A stretch of DNA of 64,000 bases from Aquibium microcysteis (GTDB taxonomy: Bacteria > Pseudomonadota > Alphaproteobacteria > Rhizobiales > Rhizobiaceae): the NCBI RefSeq assembly GCF_014495845.1, contig NZ_CP061080.1, forward strand, positions 4,020,001 through 4,084,000, written 5' to 3'. Positions 36,842 through 51,818 of the stretch are shown here, one piece after another; position 1 is the stretch's first letter; every line of letters starts with the position of its first letter. A program made the translations under genes and the position numbers. The notes below the pieces were generated by a model, which did no database searches, was not told the DNA's origin, and saw only the letters and a program-made list of their open reading frames with translations.

Positions 36842-37936
36842 TCAGACGACGGCGGCAGGTACGTCCCAGACCTCGCCCGACAGCATGGGGCGGAACCGCT
36901 CGCGCGGCACGCCTTGCGCGTCCAGCGCGTCATGGAGATGGTCGCGCGGCTCCTCGATGGCCTCGTTGGTGAGCTGGAATGTGCCCCAGTGGCAGCCCGC
37001 CGCGAAAGCCGCTTCCACCAGCATCATGGCTTCCACGGCCTCCTGCGGGTTCTGGTGCTGGCCTTCCATGAACCAGCGCGGCTCGTAGGCGCCGATCGGC
37101 AGCAGCGCGAGGCGGAATCCGCCGTGCTTGCGCGCCGCTTCGCGATAGTTGATGCCGCGATGGAAGCCGGTGTCCCCCGCGAAGTAGATCTTCCCGGCCG
37201 CGGTCTCGACCGCGAAGGCGCCCCACAGCGCCATCCGGCGGTCGCCGGTGCCCCGCGCCGACCAGTGGTGCGCCGGCTCGATGTGGATGAAGGCCTCGCC
37301 GTGCGGCAGGACGAGGTGGTGATGGTGGCCCCAGTCGCCGCTCGCGATCCGCATCGTCGGAACGGACCGGCGCAGGATCGTGTCGTTGCCGAGCGGGGTC
37401 ACCACCAGCGGATCATGCGCCTCCTTCAGCCGCTTCAGGGTCGCGACGTCGAAATGGTCGTAATGGTTGTGCGAGAGCAGCACCACGTCGATCCGCGGCA
37501 GGTCGTCGAAGGCGATGCCGGGCGCGTTGACGCGGCGCGGGCCGGCGAACGAGACGGGCGACACCCGGTCCGACCACACCGGATCGGTGAGGAATGTCAG
37601 ACCCCCGGCCTGGATCAGCATCGTGGCGTGTCCCACCATGGTGAGACGCAGCCCGCTTTGCGACGGCACCGGTGCAGGACGGGCCTGCGGAAACGGGCTC
37701 GGCCAGGATTTCGGCCAGCTCTTGCGACCGCCGCCCAGTTGCCAGCGCAGAAGGTCGGAAAAGGCACGCGGAGGAATGCCGTCCGGATTGAAGAAGATGC
37801 GGCCGTCGAAGTGATCGCTGACCGGTCCGCCGTAATAGGGATTTCTGCCGTTGCCCTTCGCCGCCAATGCGCCACCTCCCGCGAGGGCCGTCAGGCCGCC
37901 GATGCCCGTCCACTTGATCAAGGTCCGCCTGTTCAT
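36842..37936 (-). CDS. Metallo-beta-lactamase-fold hydrolase (NAPE-PLD/RomA-like)
   Basis: A 364-residue zinc hydrolase of the metallo-beta-lactamase fold resembling N-acyl-phosphatidylethanolamine phospholipase D and RomA-type proteins. The metal motif is SHNHYDHFD (about residues 154-162), with further ligands in [10 protein letters not shown] and FAGDTGFH. The N-terminus ([20 protein letters not shown]) has an arginine pair and hydrophobic stretch resembling a Tat or lipoprotein-type export signal, so the protein may be periplasmic or membrane-tethered. Substrate unknown. Confidence 0.88.
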   Translation of the reverse strand: MNRRTLIKWTGIGGLTALAGGGALAAKGNGRNPYYGGPVSDHFDGRIFFNPDGIPPRAFSDLLRWQLGGGRKSWPKSWPSPFPQARPAPVPSQSGLRLTMVGHATMLIQAGGLTFLTDPVWSDRVSPVSFAGPRRVNAPGIAFDDLPRIDVVLLSHNHYDHFDVATLKRLKEAHDPLVVTPLGNDTILRRSVPTMRIASGDWGHHHHLVLPHGEAFIHIEPAHHWSARGTGDRRMALWGAFAVETAAGKIYFAGDTGFHRGINYREAARKHGGFRLALLPIGAYEPRWFMEGQHQNPQEAVEAMMLVEAAFAAGCHWGTFQLTNEAIEEPRDHLHDALDAQGVPRERFRPMLSGEVWDVPAAVV

Positions 37937-38211
37937 GGCGCTTTCTTCCCGCTACGGCCAGTGTTCCTCGTGGAAATGGTGCGGGAGAACCCGCCGGTCA
38001 AACACACTCGGCGCGCAGCGGGGCCGTTGACCGGCTGCGGCACGTGCCGGACCGTGCCACCGGACGTTCCCGTTGCGTCGCCGGATAATTTTCCCCCGGG
38101 GACGTGAAATCCCGACCCTCTTCGTGTTATCGACCCAACAATGCCATGTTTCTGGCCGACTCGCGCAGCGGGACGGTACGGTTCTCACCTCGTCCTCATG
38201 GAGGATCTCGC

Positions 38212-38772
38212 ATGATGCTTTCGACTGCCGGATCGACGAAGACCGGCCTCGCCGCCGCAGCCCTGGTCGCGCTCGCCATCGTGTCCGGTTGCCAGAGCAG
38301 CCGATTCACCCCCGTCAGCACCGCTCCCGCACCGCTGCCGCCCGCGCCGTCCGGAGCCGTCGTGACCAGCGATCTGCCCCCGCCGTCGGGTCCTGCCGAT
38401 GCGAGCGCCTTCCCGCCCGCTCCCGGCGCGACCGGCGACGGCACGCAGGTCGCCGCCCTGGACCCGAACGCGGCGGCTCCGGCCAGTGCGCCGGACCTGA
38501 CGGCCGGCAGCGTCGCCGGCGTCTGGAACGCGACGGTCGCAGGCCAGGGCTGCCGGGTCGCCACGCCGCAGACGAAGTTCGGCCAGGGCTTCCGCGCGGG
38601 TCCGCTGCGTTGCCCGGTCCCGCTCGACGGCGTGAAGTCGTGGAACGTCGCGGGCAAGCAGCTGTCGCTCTACGACGGCAACGGCAACATCCTGGCGCGG
38701 CTCTATTCGTCGAGCCCCGAGCGCTTCGACGGTCAGATGACGTCCGGGCAGCCGATCTCCCTCAACCGCTGA
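38212..38772 (+). CDS. Omp19-like outer-membrane lipoprotein, AprI/Inh protease-inhibitor fold
   Basis: A 186-residue lipoprotein with a lipobox at VSGC (Cys near residue 27), a Pro/Ala-rich linker to about residue 95, and a C-terminal AprI/Inh domain beginning SVAGVWNATVAGQGCRVATP and including the TKFGQGFRAGPLRCP block and FDGQMTSGQPISLNR end. The domain strongly resembles Brucella Omp19, which inhibits host and bacterial proteases. The ATG at 38212 has a GGAGGA ribosome-binding site. Two cysteines in the domain could form the disulfide typical of the fold. Confidence 0.9.
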   Translation: MMLSTAGSTKTGLAAAALVALAIVSGCQSSRFTPVSTAPAPLPPAPSGAVVTSDLPPPSGPADASAFPPAPGATGDGTQVAALDPNAAAPASAPDLTAGSVAGVWNATVAGQGCRVATPQTKFGQGFRAGPLRCPVPLDGVKSWNVAGKQLSLYDGNGNILARLYSSSPERFDGQMTSGQPISLNR

Positions 38773-38805
38773 CGCTCCAGAACCGGACGGTCCGGACAGT
38801 CATCG

Positions 38806-40020
38806 ATGACCTCGCGCGACGGCCCGCCGCCCTTCCGCACGCTTCGTCAGGCCTATGCCGACAAGGTGGCGCGCGGCGAGATCATGCGCGATCCGGCTCA
38901 GGAAGTGCTGGTCGCCGCGTTCGACCGGCTGATCGAGGACGTCGCCGCCAAGCGTCTCGCGGCGAAGTCGAGTTCGCTCGGCTGGCTGTTCGGCCGCAAG
39001 CGGCAGGCGAAGGCGCCGGTCATGGGTCTCTACATCCATGGCGGCGTCGGACGCGGCAAGACCATGCTGATGGACATGTTCTTCGACCTCGTGCCGGTCC
39101 GGCGCAAGCGACGCGTCCACTTCAACGATTTCATGGCCGACGTGCACGATCGCATCGGTCGCCACCGCGCGGCGGTGAAGGCCGGAACGGCCAGGGGAGA
39201 CGATCCGATCCCGCCGGTGGCCAGGGACCTCGCCGCGCTGGCCTGGGTGCTCTGCTTCGACGAGTTCGCGGTCACCGACATCGCCGACGCGATGATCCTG
39301 TCGCGGCTGTTCTCGGCCTTGTTCGAGGAAGGCGTGGTGCTGGTGGCGACCTCCAACGTCGCTCCGCAGGACCTCTACCGCGACGGCCTGAACCGGCCCC
39401 TGTTCACGCCTTTCATCGGCATTCTCCAGCGCCATGCCCATGTGCTTCACCTCGATGCGGAAACGGATTACCGGCTCGAGAAGCTGAACGGCGTTCCGGT
39501 GTACATGCATCCGGTCGATGCCGCCAACGAGCAGCGCCTCGACGAGGCCTGGCGCGCGCTGACGGACGGAGCGGGCGAGCAACCCGACGAAGTCCTGGTG
39601 AAGGGCCGCCGCGTGCCGGTCCCGCGCGCGGTGCGCGACGCCGCCCGCTTCACCTTTGCCGACCTCTGCGAAAAGCCGCTGGCTGCCCGCGACTATCTGG
39701 CGATCGCCGAACGGTACCGCACGATCTTCCTCGACCGCATTCCGGTGATGGACGACTCCTCCCGCAATGCCGCCAAGCGCTTCATCCTGCTCATCGACAC
39801 GCTCTACGACCGCAAGGTCCGCCTCGTCGCGACCGCAGAGGCCGCGCCGACCGAGCTCTATCGCGGTCGCCTCGGAGCCGAAGCCTTCGAGTTCGATCGC
39901 GCCGCCTCGCGCCTGATGGAGATGCAGAGCGAGGAGTGGCGCGCAGCCTGGGAAGCCGCAGCCCCCGAGCCGTCGTCCGGCAGACCGGTCGCGACTGGCG
40001 CCCCGACCGCGTCCGGCTGA
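38806..40020 (+). CDS. zapE: Cell division protein ZapE (AFG1-like ATPase)
   Basis: A 404-residue AAA+-like ATPase of the ZapE/AFG1 family, implicated in Z-ring function under stress in E. coli and in membrane-protein quality control in mitochondria. Walker A is GGVGRGKTMLMD (about residues 78-89), Walker B is LCFDEFAVTDIAD, and sensor region VLVATSNVAPQDLYRDGL follows. The C-terminus is ordinary for the family. It starts 33 bases after the Omp19-like gene and precedes mdh by 217 bases, the same order as in many Hyphomicrobiales. Confidence 0.93.
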   Translation: MTSRDGPPPFRTLRQAYADKVARGEIMRDPAQEVLVAAFDRLIEDVAAKRLAAKSSSLGWLFGRKRQAKAPVMGLYIHGGVGRGKTMLMDMFFDLVPVRRKRRVHFNDFMADVHDRIGRHRAAVKAGTARGDDPIPPVARDLAALAWVLCFDEFAVTDIADAMILSRLFSALFEEGVVLVATSNVAPQDLYRDGLNRPLFTPFIGILQRHAHVLHLDAETDYRLEKLNGVPVYMHPVDAANEQRLDEAWRALTDGAGEQPDEVLVKGRRVPVPRAVRDAARFTFADLCEKPLAARDYLAIAERYRTIFLDRIPVMDDSSRNAAKRFILLIDTLYDRKVRLVATAEAAPTELYRGRLGAEAFEFDRAASRLMEMQSEEWRAAWEAAAPEPSSGRPVATGAPTASG

Positions 40021-40078
40021 TCGAGCCAGACGTCGTGTTTTGACGTTTACGTAAATCCCTGAAGCCTTAACCGATTGA

Positions 40079-41200
<1,122 letters not shown>

Positions 41201-41216
41201 GGGAACCATAGCCCCG

Positions 41217-42410
<1,194 letters not shown>

Positions 42411-42415
42411 CAGGT

Positions 42416-43063
42416 ATGCGTCGGGCGGCGGTCGCGGGGCTTCTGGCTTTCTCCAGCCTCTGCCCTGCCGCCGCCGCCGACTACGACACCGCCTTCGTGG
42501 ACGCCTTCGCCGATGCCTGCGTGCCCCAGCGCATGAGCTATCCGGGCACGCTCGACACCGCGCGGGCGGCGGGCTGGCGCGACGTCGGGCGGACCGCGAA
42601 CCCCGAACTCGACGTGATGATGGGGAAATCGGAAGAAGCCGCCGCGGATCCCGAACTGAAGGGGACGTTCGAGTACGCGATCCTGACGAAGCCCGTGCAG
42701 GATCAGGACCATTTTCTCGTCGTCAGCCGGGCGTCCTTCGTCATCGACGAGGACGAGGACCCGCCGAACCCCTGGGTCTATATCGGCTGCTATCTCTACA
42801 ATTTCGATGCCACGGCCCCGATCGGTCCCGGCCCGTTGAGCGCCCTGCTCCAGAAGCCGGTGTCGAACCGCCATTCCGACGAGACCCTGACGAGCTACGT
42901 CTGGGGTCCGCCCTGCCCGATGCCGCGCACCGGCGACACCTACCTGACCTTCATTCCCGAAGGCAGCCCCCACGCGGTCACGACCGGCTTCTCCGGCCTC
43001 ATGCTGAAGTTCGAGACCTCCGAGCCCGACCCGGGCGAGATCGTGCCGGAAACCTATTGCTGA
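42416..43063 (+). CDS. Hypothetical secreted protein between sucC and the PIN toxin module
   Basis: A 215-residue predicted exported protein, starting 5 bases after the sucC stop with CAGGT as a weak ribosome-binding site. Residues 1-21 form a signal peptide (MRRAAVAGLLAFSSLCPAAA, cleaved before DYDT). The mature part has six cysteines, including ACVPQR near the N-terminus, IGCYLYNF, WGPPCPMP and a terminal ETYC, suggesting disulfide bonds in the periplasm. I do not recognise the family. It sits in the same direction as sucC and would be transcribed with it. Confidence 0.75.
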   Translation: MRRAAVAGLLAFSSLCPAAAADYDTAFVDAFADACVPQRMSYPGTLDTARAAGWRDVGRTANPELDVMMGKSEEAAADPELKGTFEYAILTKPVQDQDHFLVVSRASFVIDEDEDPPNPWVYIGCYLYNFDATAPIGPGPLSALLQKPVSNRHSDETLTSYVWGPPCPMPRTGDTYLTFIPEGSPHAVTTGFSGLMLKFETSEPDPGEIVPETYC

Positions 43064-43128
43064 CGCGCCGTCCGGGAGCGGCACCCGAAGCCGCTGCCCG
43101 CCTCGCCCGAAGCTTTTGCTTGCACATC

Positions 43129-43171
43129 GGTCCTACACGGATTATGTGCTCCACATAATCCGTGTAGGACC
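43129..43171. promoter_or_regulatory. Perfect 20-bp inverted repeat at the antitoxin start, operator candidate
   Basis: Arms 43129-43148 and 43152-43171 are perfect 20-base reverse complements separated by CTC. The right arm ends 2 bases before the GTG start of the antitoxin and includes its AGGA ribosome-binding site at 43166-43169, while the AT-rich inner parts (ATTATGTG/CACATAAT) could supply a -10 element (CATAAT, 43154-43159). Toxin-antitoxin operons are normally repressed by the toxin-antitoxin complex binding such a palindrome. In RNA it would form a strong hairpin hiding the start site. Confidence 0.75.
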
Positions 43172-43173
43172 TC

Positions 43174-43458
43174 GTGACCAAGAACCTCACCCTCGCCATC
43201 GACGACGACCTGCTCGACAAGGCGCGGGTTCTGGCGGCCATGCGCCGCACGACGGTGAACGCGATGGTGCGCGGCTTCCTCGAACGCGAGATCGAGCGGG
43301 AGACGCTGCATGCGACGCGCGCGGAGGCCTGGAGCCGGATGTACCAGGTCGCAGACGCCGATGCTTTCCGGCGGGAACACCGCCTGAGGGACGGTGAGCG
43401 GCTGTTCGATCGCGAACTCTTCTACGAGGAGGTCATGCGTGAACGCGGCCTTCTTTGA
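43174..43458 (+). CDS. Antitoxin of the PIN-domain module (VapB-like)
   Basis: A 94-residue protein with an N-terminal ribbon-helix-helix-type DNA-binding segment (TKNLTLAIDDDLLDKARVLA, then RRTTVNAMVRGFLEREIERE), the usual layout for VapB-type antitoxins that bind their own operator and neutralise the toxin with the C-terminal part. The start is a GTG immediately after the palindrome. The stop codon overlaps the toxin start by 20 bases, the normal coupling. It lies between sucC and sucD. Confidence 0.85.
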   Translation: MTKNLTLAIDDDLLDKARVLAAMRRTTVNAMVRGFLEREIERETLHATRAEAWSRMYQVADADAFRREHRLRDGERLFDRELFYEEVMRERGLL

Positions 43459-43858
43459 TACCAACATCCTCGTCTATGCCGCCGACACGGCCTGTCCGGA
43501 CACGCGGAAGAGAGACCACGCCCGCCAGCTGATGCAGTCGCGCGAAATCACCATCTCGACGCAGGTGATGATGGAGTTCTACGGTGTGCTGCGCCGGAAG
43601 CTGGCCTACGGCCCGGACGTGGCCACGCAGTGGATCGAGACGCTGCAGGACGAACATGTGGTCAGCCTGGACGCAGCCGGCGTCGTCCATGCGATCAAGC
43701 TGGCGCGACGCTACGACATCTCGCATTGGGATGGGCTCGTCCTGACGGCCACGGAGCGGGCCGGTCTCTCCGTTCTCTACACCGAGGACCTCAACCACGG
43801 CCAATCCTATGGCTCCGTGCGGGTCTGCAATCCGTTCATTCAAGACTTCTTAGCTTAG
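43439..43858 (+). CDS. vapC: PIN-domain ribonuclease toxin (VapC-like)
   Basis: A 139-residue PIN-domain nuclease that, by family, cleaves tRNA or rRNA when free of antitoxin. The acidic metal ligands are in FFDTNILVYA (Asp7), MMEFYGV (Glu), SHWDGLVL (Asp) and YTEDLNHG (Asp), so the active site looks complete. The start is a GTG within the last codons of the antitoxin gene, after a GGAGG ribosome-binding site. It ends 21 bases before sucD. Confidence 0.9.
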   Translation: MNAAFFDTNILVYAADTACPDTRKRDHARQLMQSREITISTQVMMEFYGVLRRKLAYGPDVATQWIETLQDEHVVSLDAAGVVHAIKLARRYDISHWDGLVLTATERAGLSVLYTEDLNHGQSYGSVRVCNPFIQDFLA

Positions 43859-43879
43859 GTTCGAAGGGAAGACTGCCCC

Positions 43880-44782
43880 ATGTCCATCCTCGTCAACAAA
43901 GACACCAAGGTTCTCGTCCAGGGCCTGACCGGCAAGACCGGCACCTTCCATACGGAGCAGGCGCTGGCCTATCACGGCACGCAGATGGTCGGCGGCATCC
44001 ACCCCAAGAAGGGCGGCGAGACCTGGACGGGATCCAAGGGCGAGACGCTGCCGATCTTCGCTTCGGTCGCCGAGGCCAGGGACCGCACGGGCGCGACCGC
44101 CTCGGTGGTCTACGTGCCGCCGGCAGGCGCGGCCGAAGCCATCATCGAGGCGATCGACGCCGAGATCCCGCTGATCGTCTGCATCACCGAGGGCATTCCG
44201 GTCATGGACATGGTGAAGGTCAAGGCCCGGCTCGACCGCTCGACCTCGCGCCTCATCGGCCCGAACTGCCCCGGCATCGTGACTCCGAACGAATGCAAGA
44301 TCGGCATCATGCCCGGCAATATCTTCCGCAAGGGCTCCGTCGGCGTTGTCTCGCGCTCGGGAACGCTTACCTATGAGGCGGTCTTCCAGACGTCGAATGC
44401 CGGCCTCGGCCAGTCGACGGCCGTCGGCATCGGCGGCGACCCGGTGAAGGGCACGGAGTTCATCGACATGCTCGAAATGTTCCTCGCCGACGACGAGACC
44501 CAGTCGATCATCATGATCGGCGAGATCGGCGGTTCGGCCGAGGAGGACGCCGCCCAGTTCCTCAAGGACGAGGCGAAGAAGGGCCGCAGGAAGCCGATGG
44601 CGGGCTTCATCGCCGGCCGCACGGCACCGGCCGGCCGCACCATGGGCCATGCCGGCGCGGTGATCTCGGGCGGCAAGGGCGGCGCGGAAGACAAGATCGC
44701 GGCCATGGAATCGGCCGGCATCCGCGTCTCGCCGTCGCCGGCCCGGCTGGGTCAGACGCTGCTCGAGGCGCTCAAGGGCTGA
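43880..44782 (+). CDS. sucD: Succinyl-CoA synthetase alpha subunit
   Basis: A 300-residue CoA-binding and phosphorylated subunit of succinyl-CoA ligase. It has the start [20 protein letters not shown], the [20 protein letters not shown] fold segment and the catalytic His in [18 protein letters not shown] hairpin 44797-44816 follows before odhA. Its partner sucC is separated by three genes, including the PIN toxin module. Confidence 0.97.
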   Translation: MSILVNKDTKVLVQGLTGKTGTFHTEQALAYHGTQMVGGIHPKKGGETWTGSKGETLPIFASVAEARDRTGATASVVYVPPAGAAEAIIEAIDAEIPLIVCITEGIPVMDMVKVKARLDRSTSRLIGPNCPGIVTPNECKIGIMPGNIFRKGSVGVVSRSGTLTYEAVFQTSNAGLGQSTAVGIGGDPVKGTEFIDMLEMFLADDETQSIIMIGEIGGSAEEDAAQFLKDEAKKGRRKPMAGFIAGRTAPAGRTMGHAGAVISGGKGGAEDKIAAMESAGIRVSPSPARLGQTLLEALKG

Positions 44783-44796
44783 GCCGCACGCAATGG

Positions 44797-44816
44797 CCGG
44801 CCGCGCGAGCGGCCGG
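44797..44816 (+). other. Perfect hairpin between sucD and odhA
   Basis: An 8-bp perfect stem CCGGCCGC/GCGGCCGG with a GCGA loop, a stable GNRA-type tetraloop, 14 bases after the sucD stop. There is no T-run, so it is likelier an mRNA-stabilising or processing element than a terminator. The remaining 100 bases of the spacer hold the odhA leader. Confidence 0.5.
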
Positions 44817-44919
44817 TGACGCCTGGGGGCAGGAAAGGGCGGGCGACCGCCGAGGAAACAGCGGCACGACCGCCGCACCAAGAAGGAGACGGGGCGAAGC
44901 GCTCCGGCAAGGCACGACA

Positions 44920-47907
<2,988 letters not shown>

Positions 47908-47952
47908 CAAGAACCAGATCCGAAACCCCTTCGAAGGCACGGAAAAACAACC

Positions 47953-49242
<1,290 letters not shown>

Positions 49243-49351
49243 TCCGCATGCCCCCGGTGGCGGTGTTGGTATGGTTGCGGGACGCGCCGCAAGCCTTGCC
49301 GACCCGCCGCCCGCTTGAACGGGCAGGTCGGTCTCGGCCCAACTGCCCGCT

Positions 49352-50254
49352 CTAGCCCGCGTCGCCGGCCGCCCTGCGGCGACCGCTCCATTCCGCCAGC
49401 CCGATGCCGGCGAAGGCCAGCACCATCGCTGCCACGTGGTAGCCGTGCAGCCTCTCGCCCAGCACCATGAGCGACAAAAGCGTTCCGAAGATCGGCACGA
49501 GGTTGATGAACAGCCCCGCGCGGTTCGCGCCGATCATCTCCACGCCGCGCATGTAGAAGACCTGCGACAGAAGCGAGGGAAAGAGGGCGGTGTAGGCGAT
49601 GCAGGCCCAGCCGGTCGCATCGGGCCAGATCATGGCGCCTGAAGCGTATTCGGCGATGGCGAAGGGCACCGAGGTGAGACAGGCCGCCGCCGCCAGAGCG
49701 ATCATGTAGCTCTGCCAGTGGATCGCCGGCCGGTAGCGCAGGAAGACGGTATAGCCGGCATAGACGAGCACGGCGACCAGGACCAGCGCGTCGCCACGGT
49801 TGAGGTCGAGCCGCAGGAGCCCCCCGAGATCGCCATGCGCGGCCGTCAGCACGACGCCGACGAAGGTGAGCAGAAAGCCGAGGATCTGGCCGGCGAAGAC
49901 GCGCTGCCGGAAGAGCAGGAAGTTCAGCGCGAAGATCACCATCGGGATGCCGGCGTGCTCGATGCTGCCGTTGACCGCGGAGGTGTAGAGAAAGGCTCCG
50001 TAGAGAGACATGTTGAACGCTGCGAAGCCGAAGAAGCCCATCGCCGAGAGATAGGCCAGCCGCGGCCTGACCACCCCCCAGTCGGAGCGCAGCTGCCGGT
50101 GGCCGATCGTGTAGAGCAGCCCGAATGCCACCGCCCACCGCAGAACCACGAACAGCATCGGCGACACGTGCCCGACCGCCATCTTCCCGGCCACGGCGTT
50201 GCCACCCCAGAATATCGTCGTCATCAGGAGCAGGAGATAGGCCGCTCGTTGCAT
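49352..50254 (-). CDS. DMT-superfamily transporter with EamA domains
   Basis: A 300-residue protein with ten predicted membrane segments in two EamA repeats (about residues 8-140 and 155-285). It opens MQRAAYLLLLMTTIFWGGNA and contains the NMSLYGAFLYTSAVN and AGLFINLVPIFGTLLSLMVL blocks common to the RhaT/RarD-like permeases that export small metabolites. Substrate unknown. It is convergent with odhB and divergent from purA across a 194-base spacer. Confidence 0.9.
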   Translation of the reverse strand: MQRAAYLLLLMTTIFWGGNAVAGKMAVGHVSPMLFVVLRWAVAFGLLYTIGHRQLRSDWGVVRPRLAYLSAMGFFGFAAFNMSLYGAFLYTSAVNGSIEHAGIPMVIFALNFLLFRQRVFAGQILGFLLTFVGVVLTAAHGDLGGLLRLDLNRGDALVLVAVLVYAGYTVFLRYRPAIHWQSYMIALAAAACLTSVPFAIAEYASGAMIWPDATGWACIAYTALFPSLLSQVFYMRGVEMIGANRAGLFINLVPIFGTLLSLMVLGERLHGYHVAAMVLAFAGIGLAEWSGRRRAAGDAG

Positions 50255-50448
50255 CCGGTCCGCCTTCGTTGGAGACGGCGCCGGGTTAGAAGCCCGCGCC
50301 TTCCCTGTAAACGATCAGCGGCGCATTTTGGTTGGCCCTGTGCCAGAAAGCAGCGGGCTGGGGGGTCGCGCGGGCCTGTGCGCCCCGCTATAGAGGCCTG
50401 TCGTTCATATCGGCGCCGATCCAGCGCCGGCACAGGAAGGAAGCATCA

Positions 50449-51747
<1,299 letters not shown>

Positions 51748-51818
51748 GCTGAAACTCCCGCGGGGGGCGGAGATCACCGCATCTGTCCGGGAGGAAAAAG
51801 TATAGGTCGAAGAGACAT

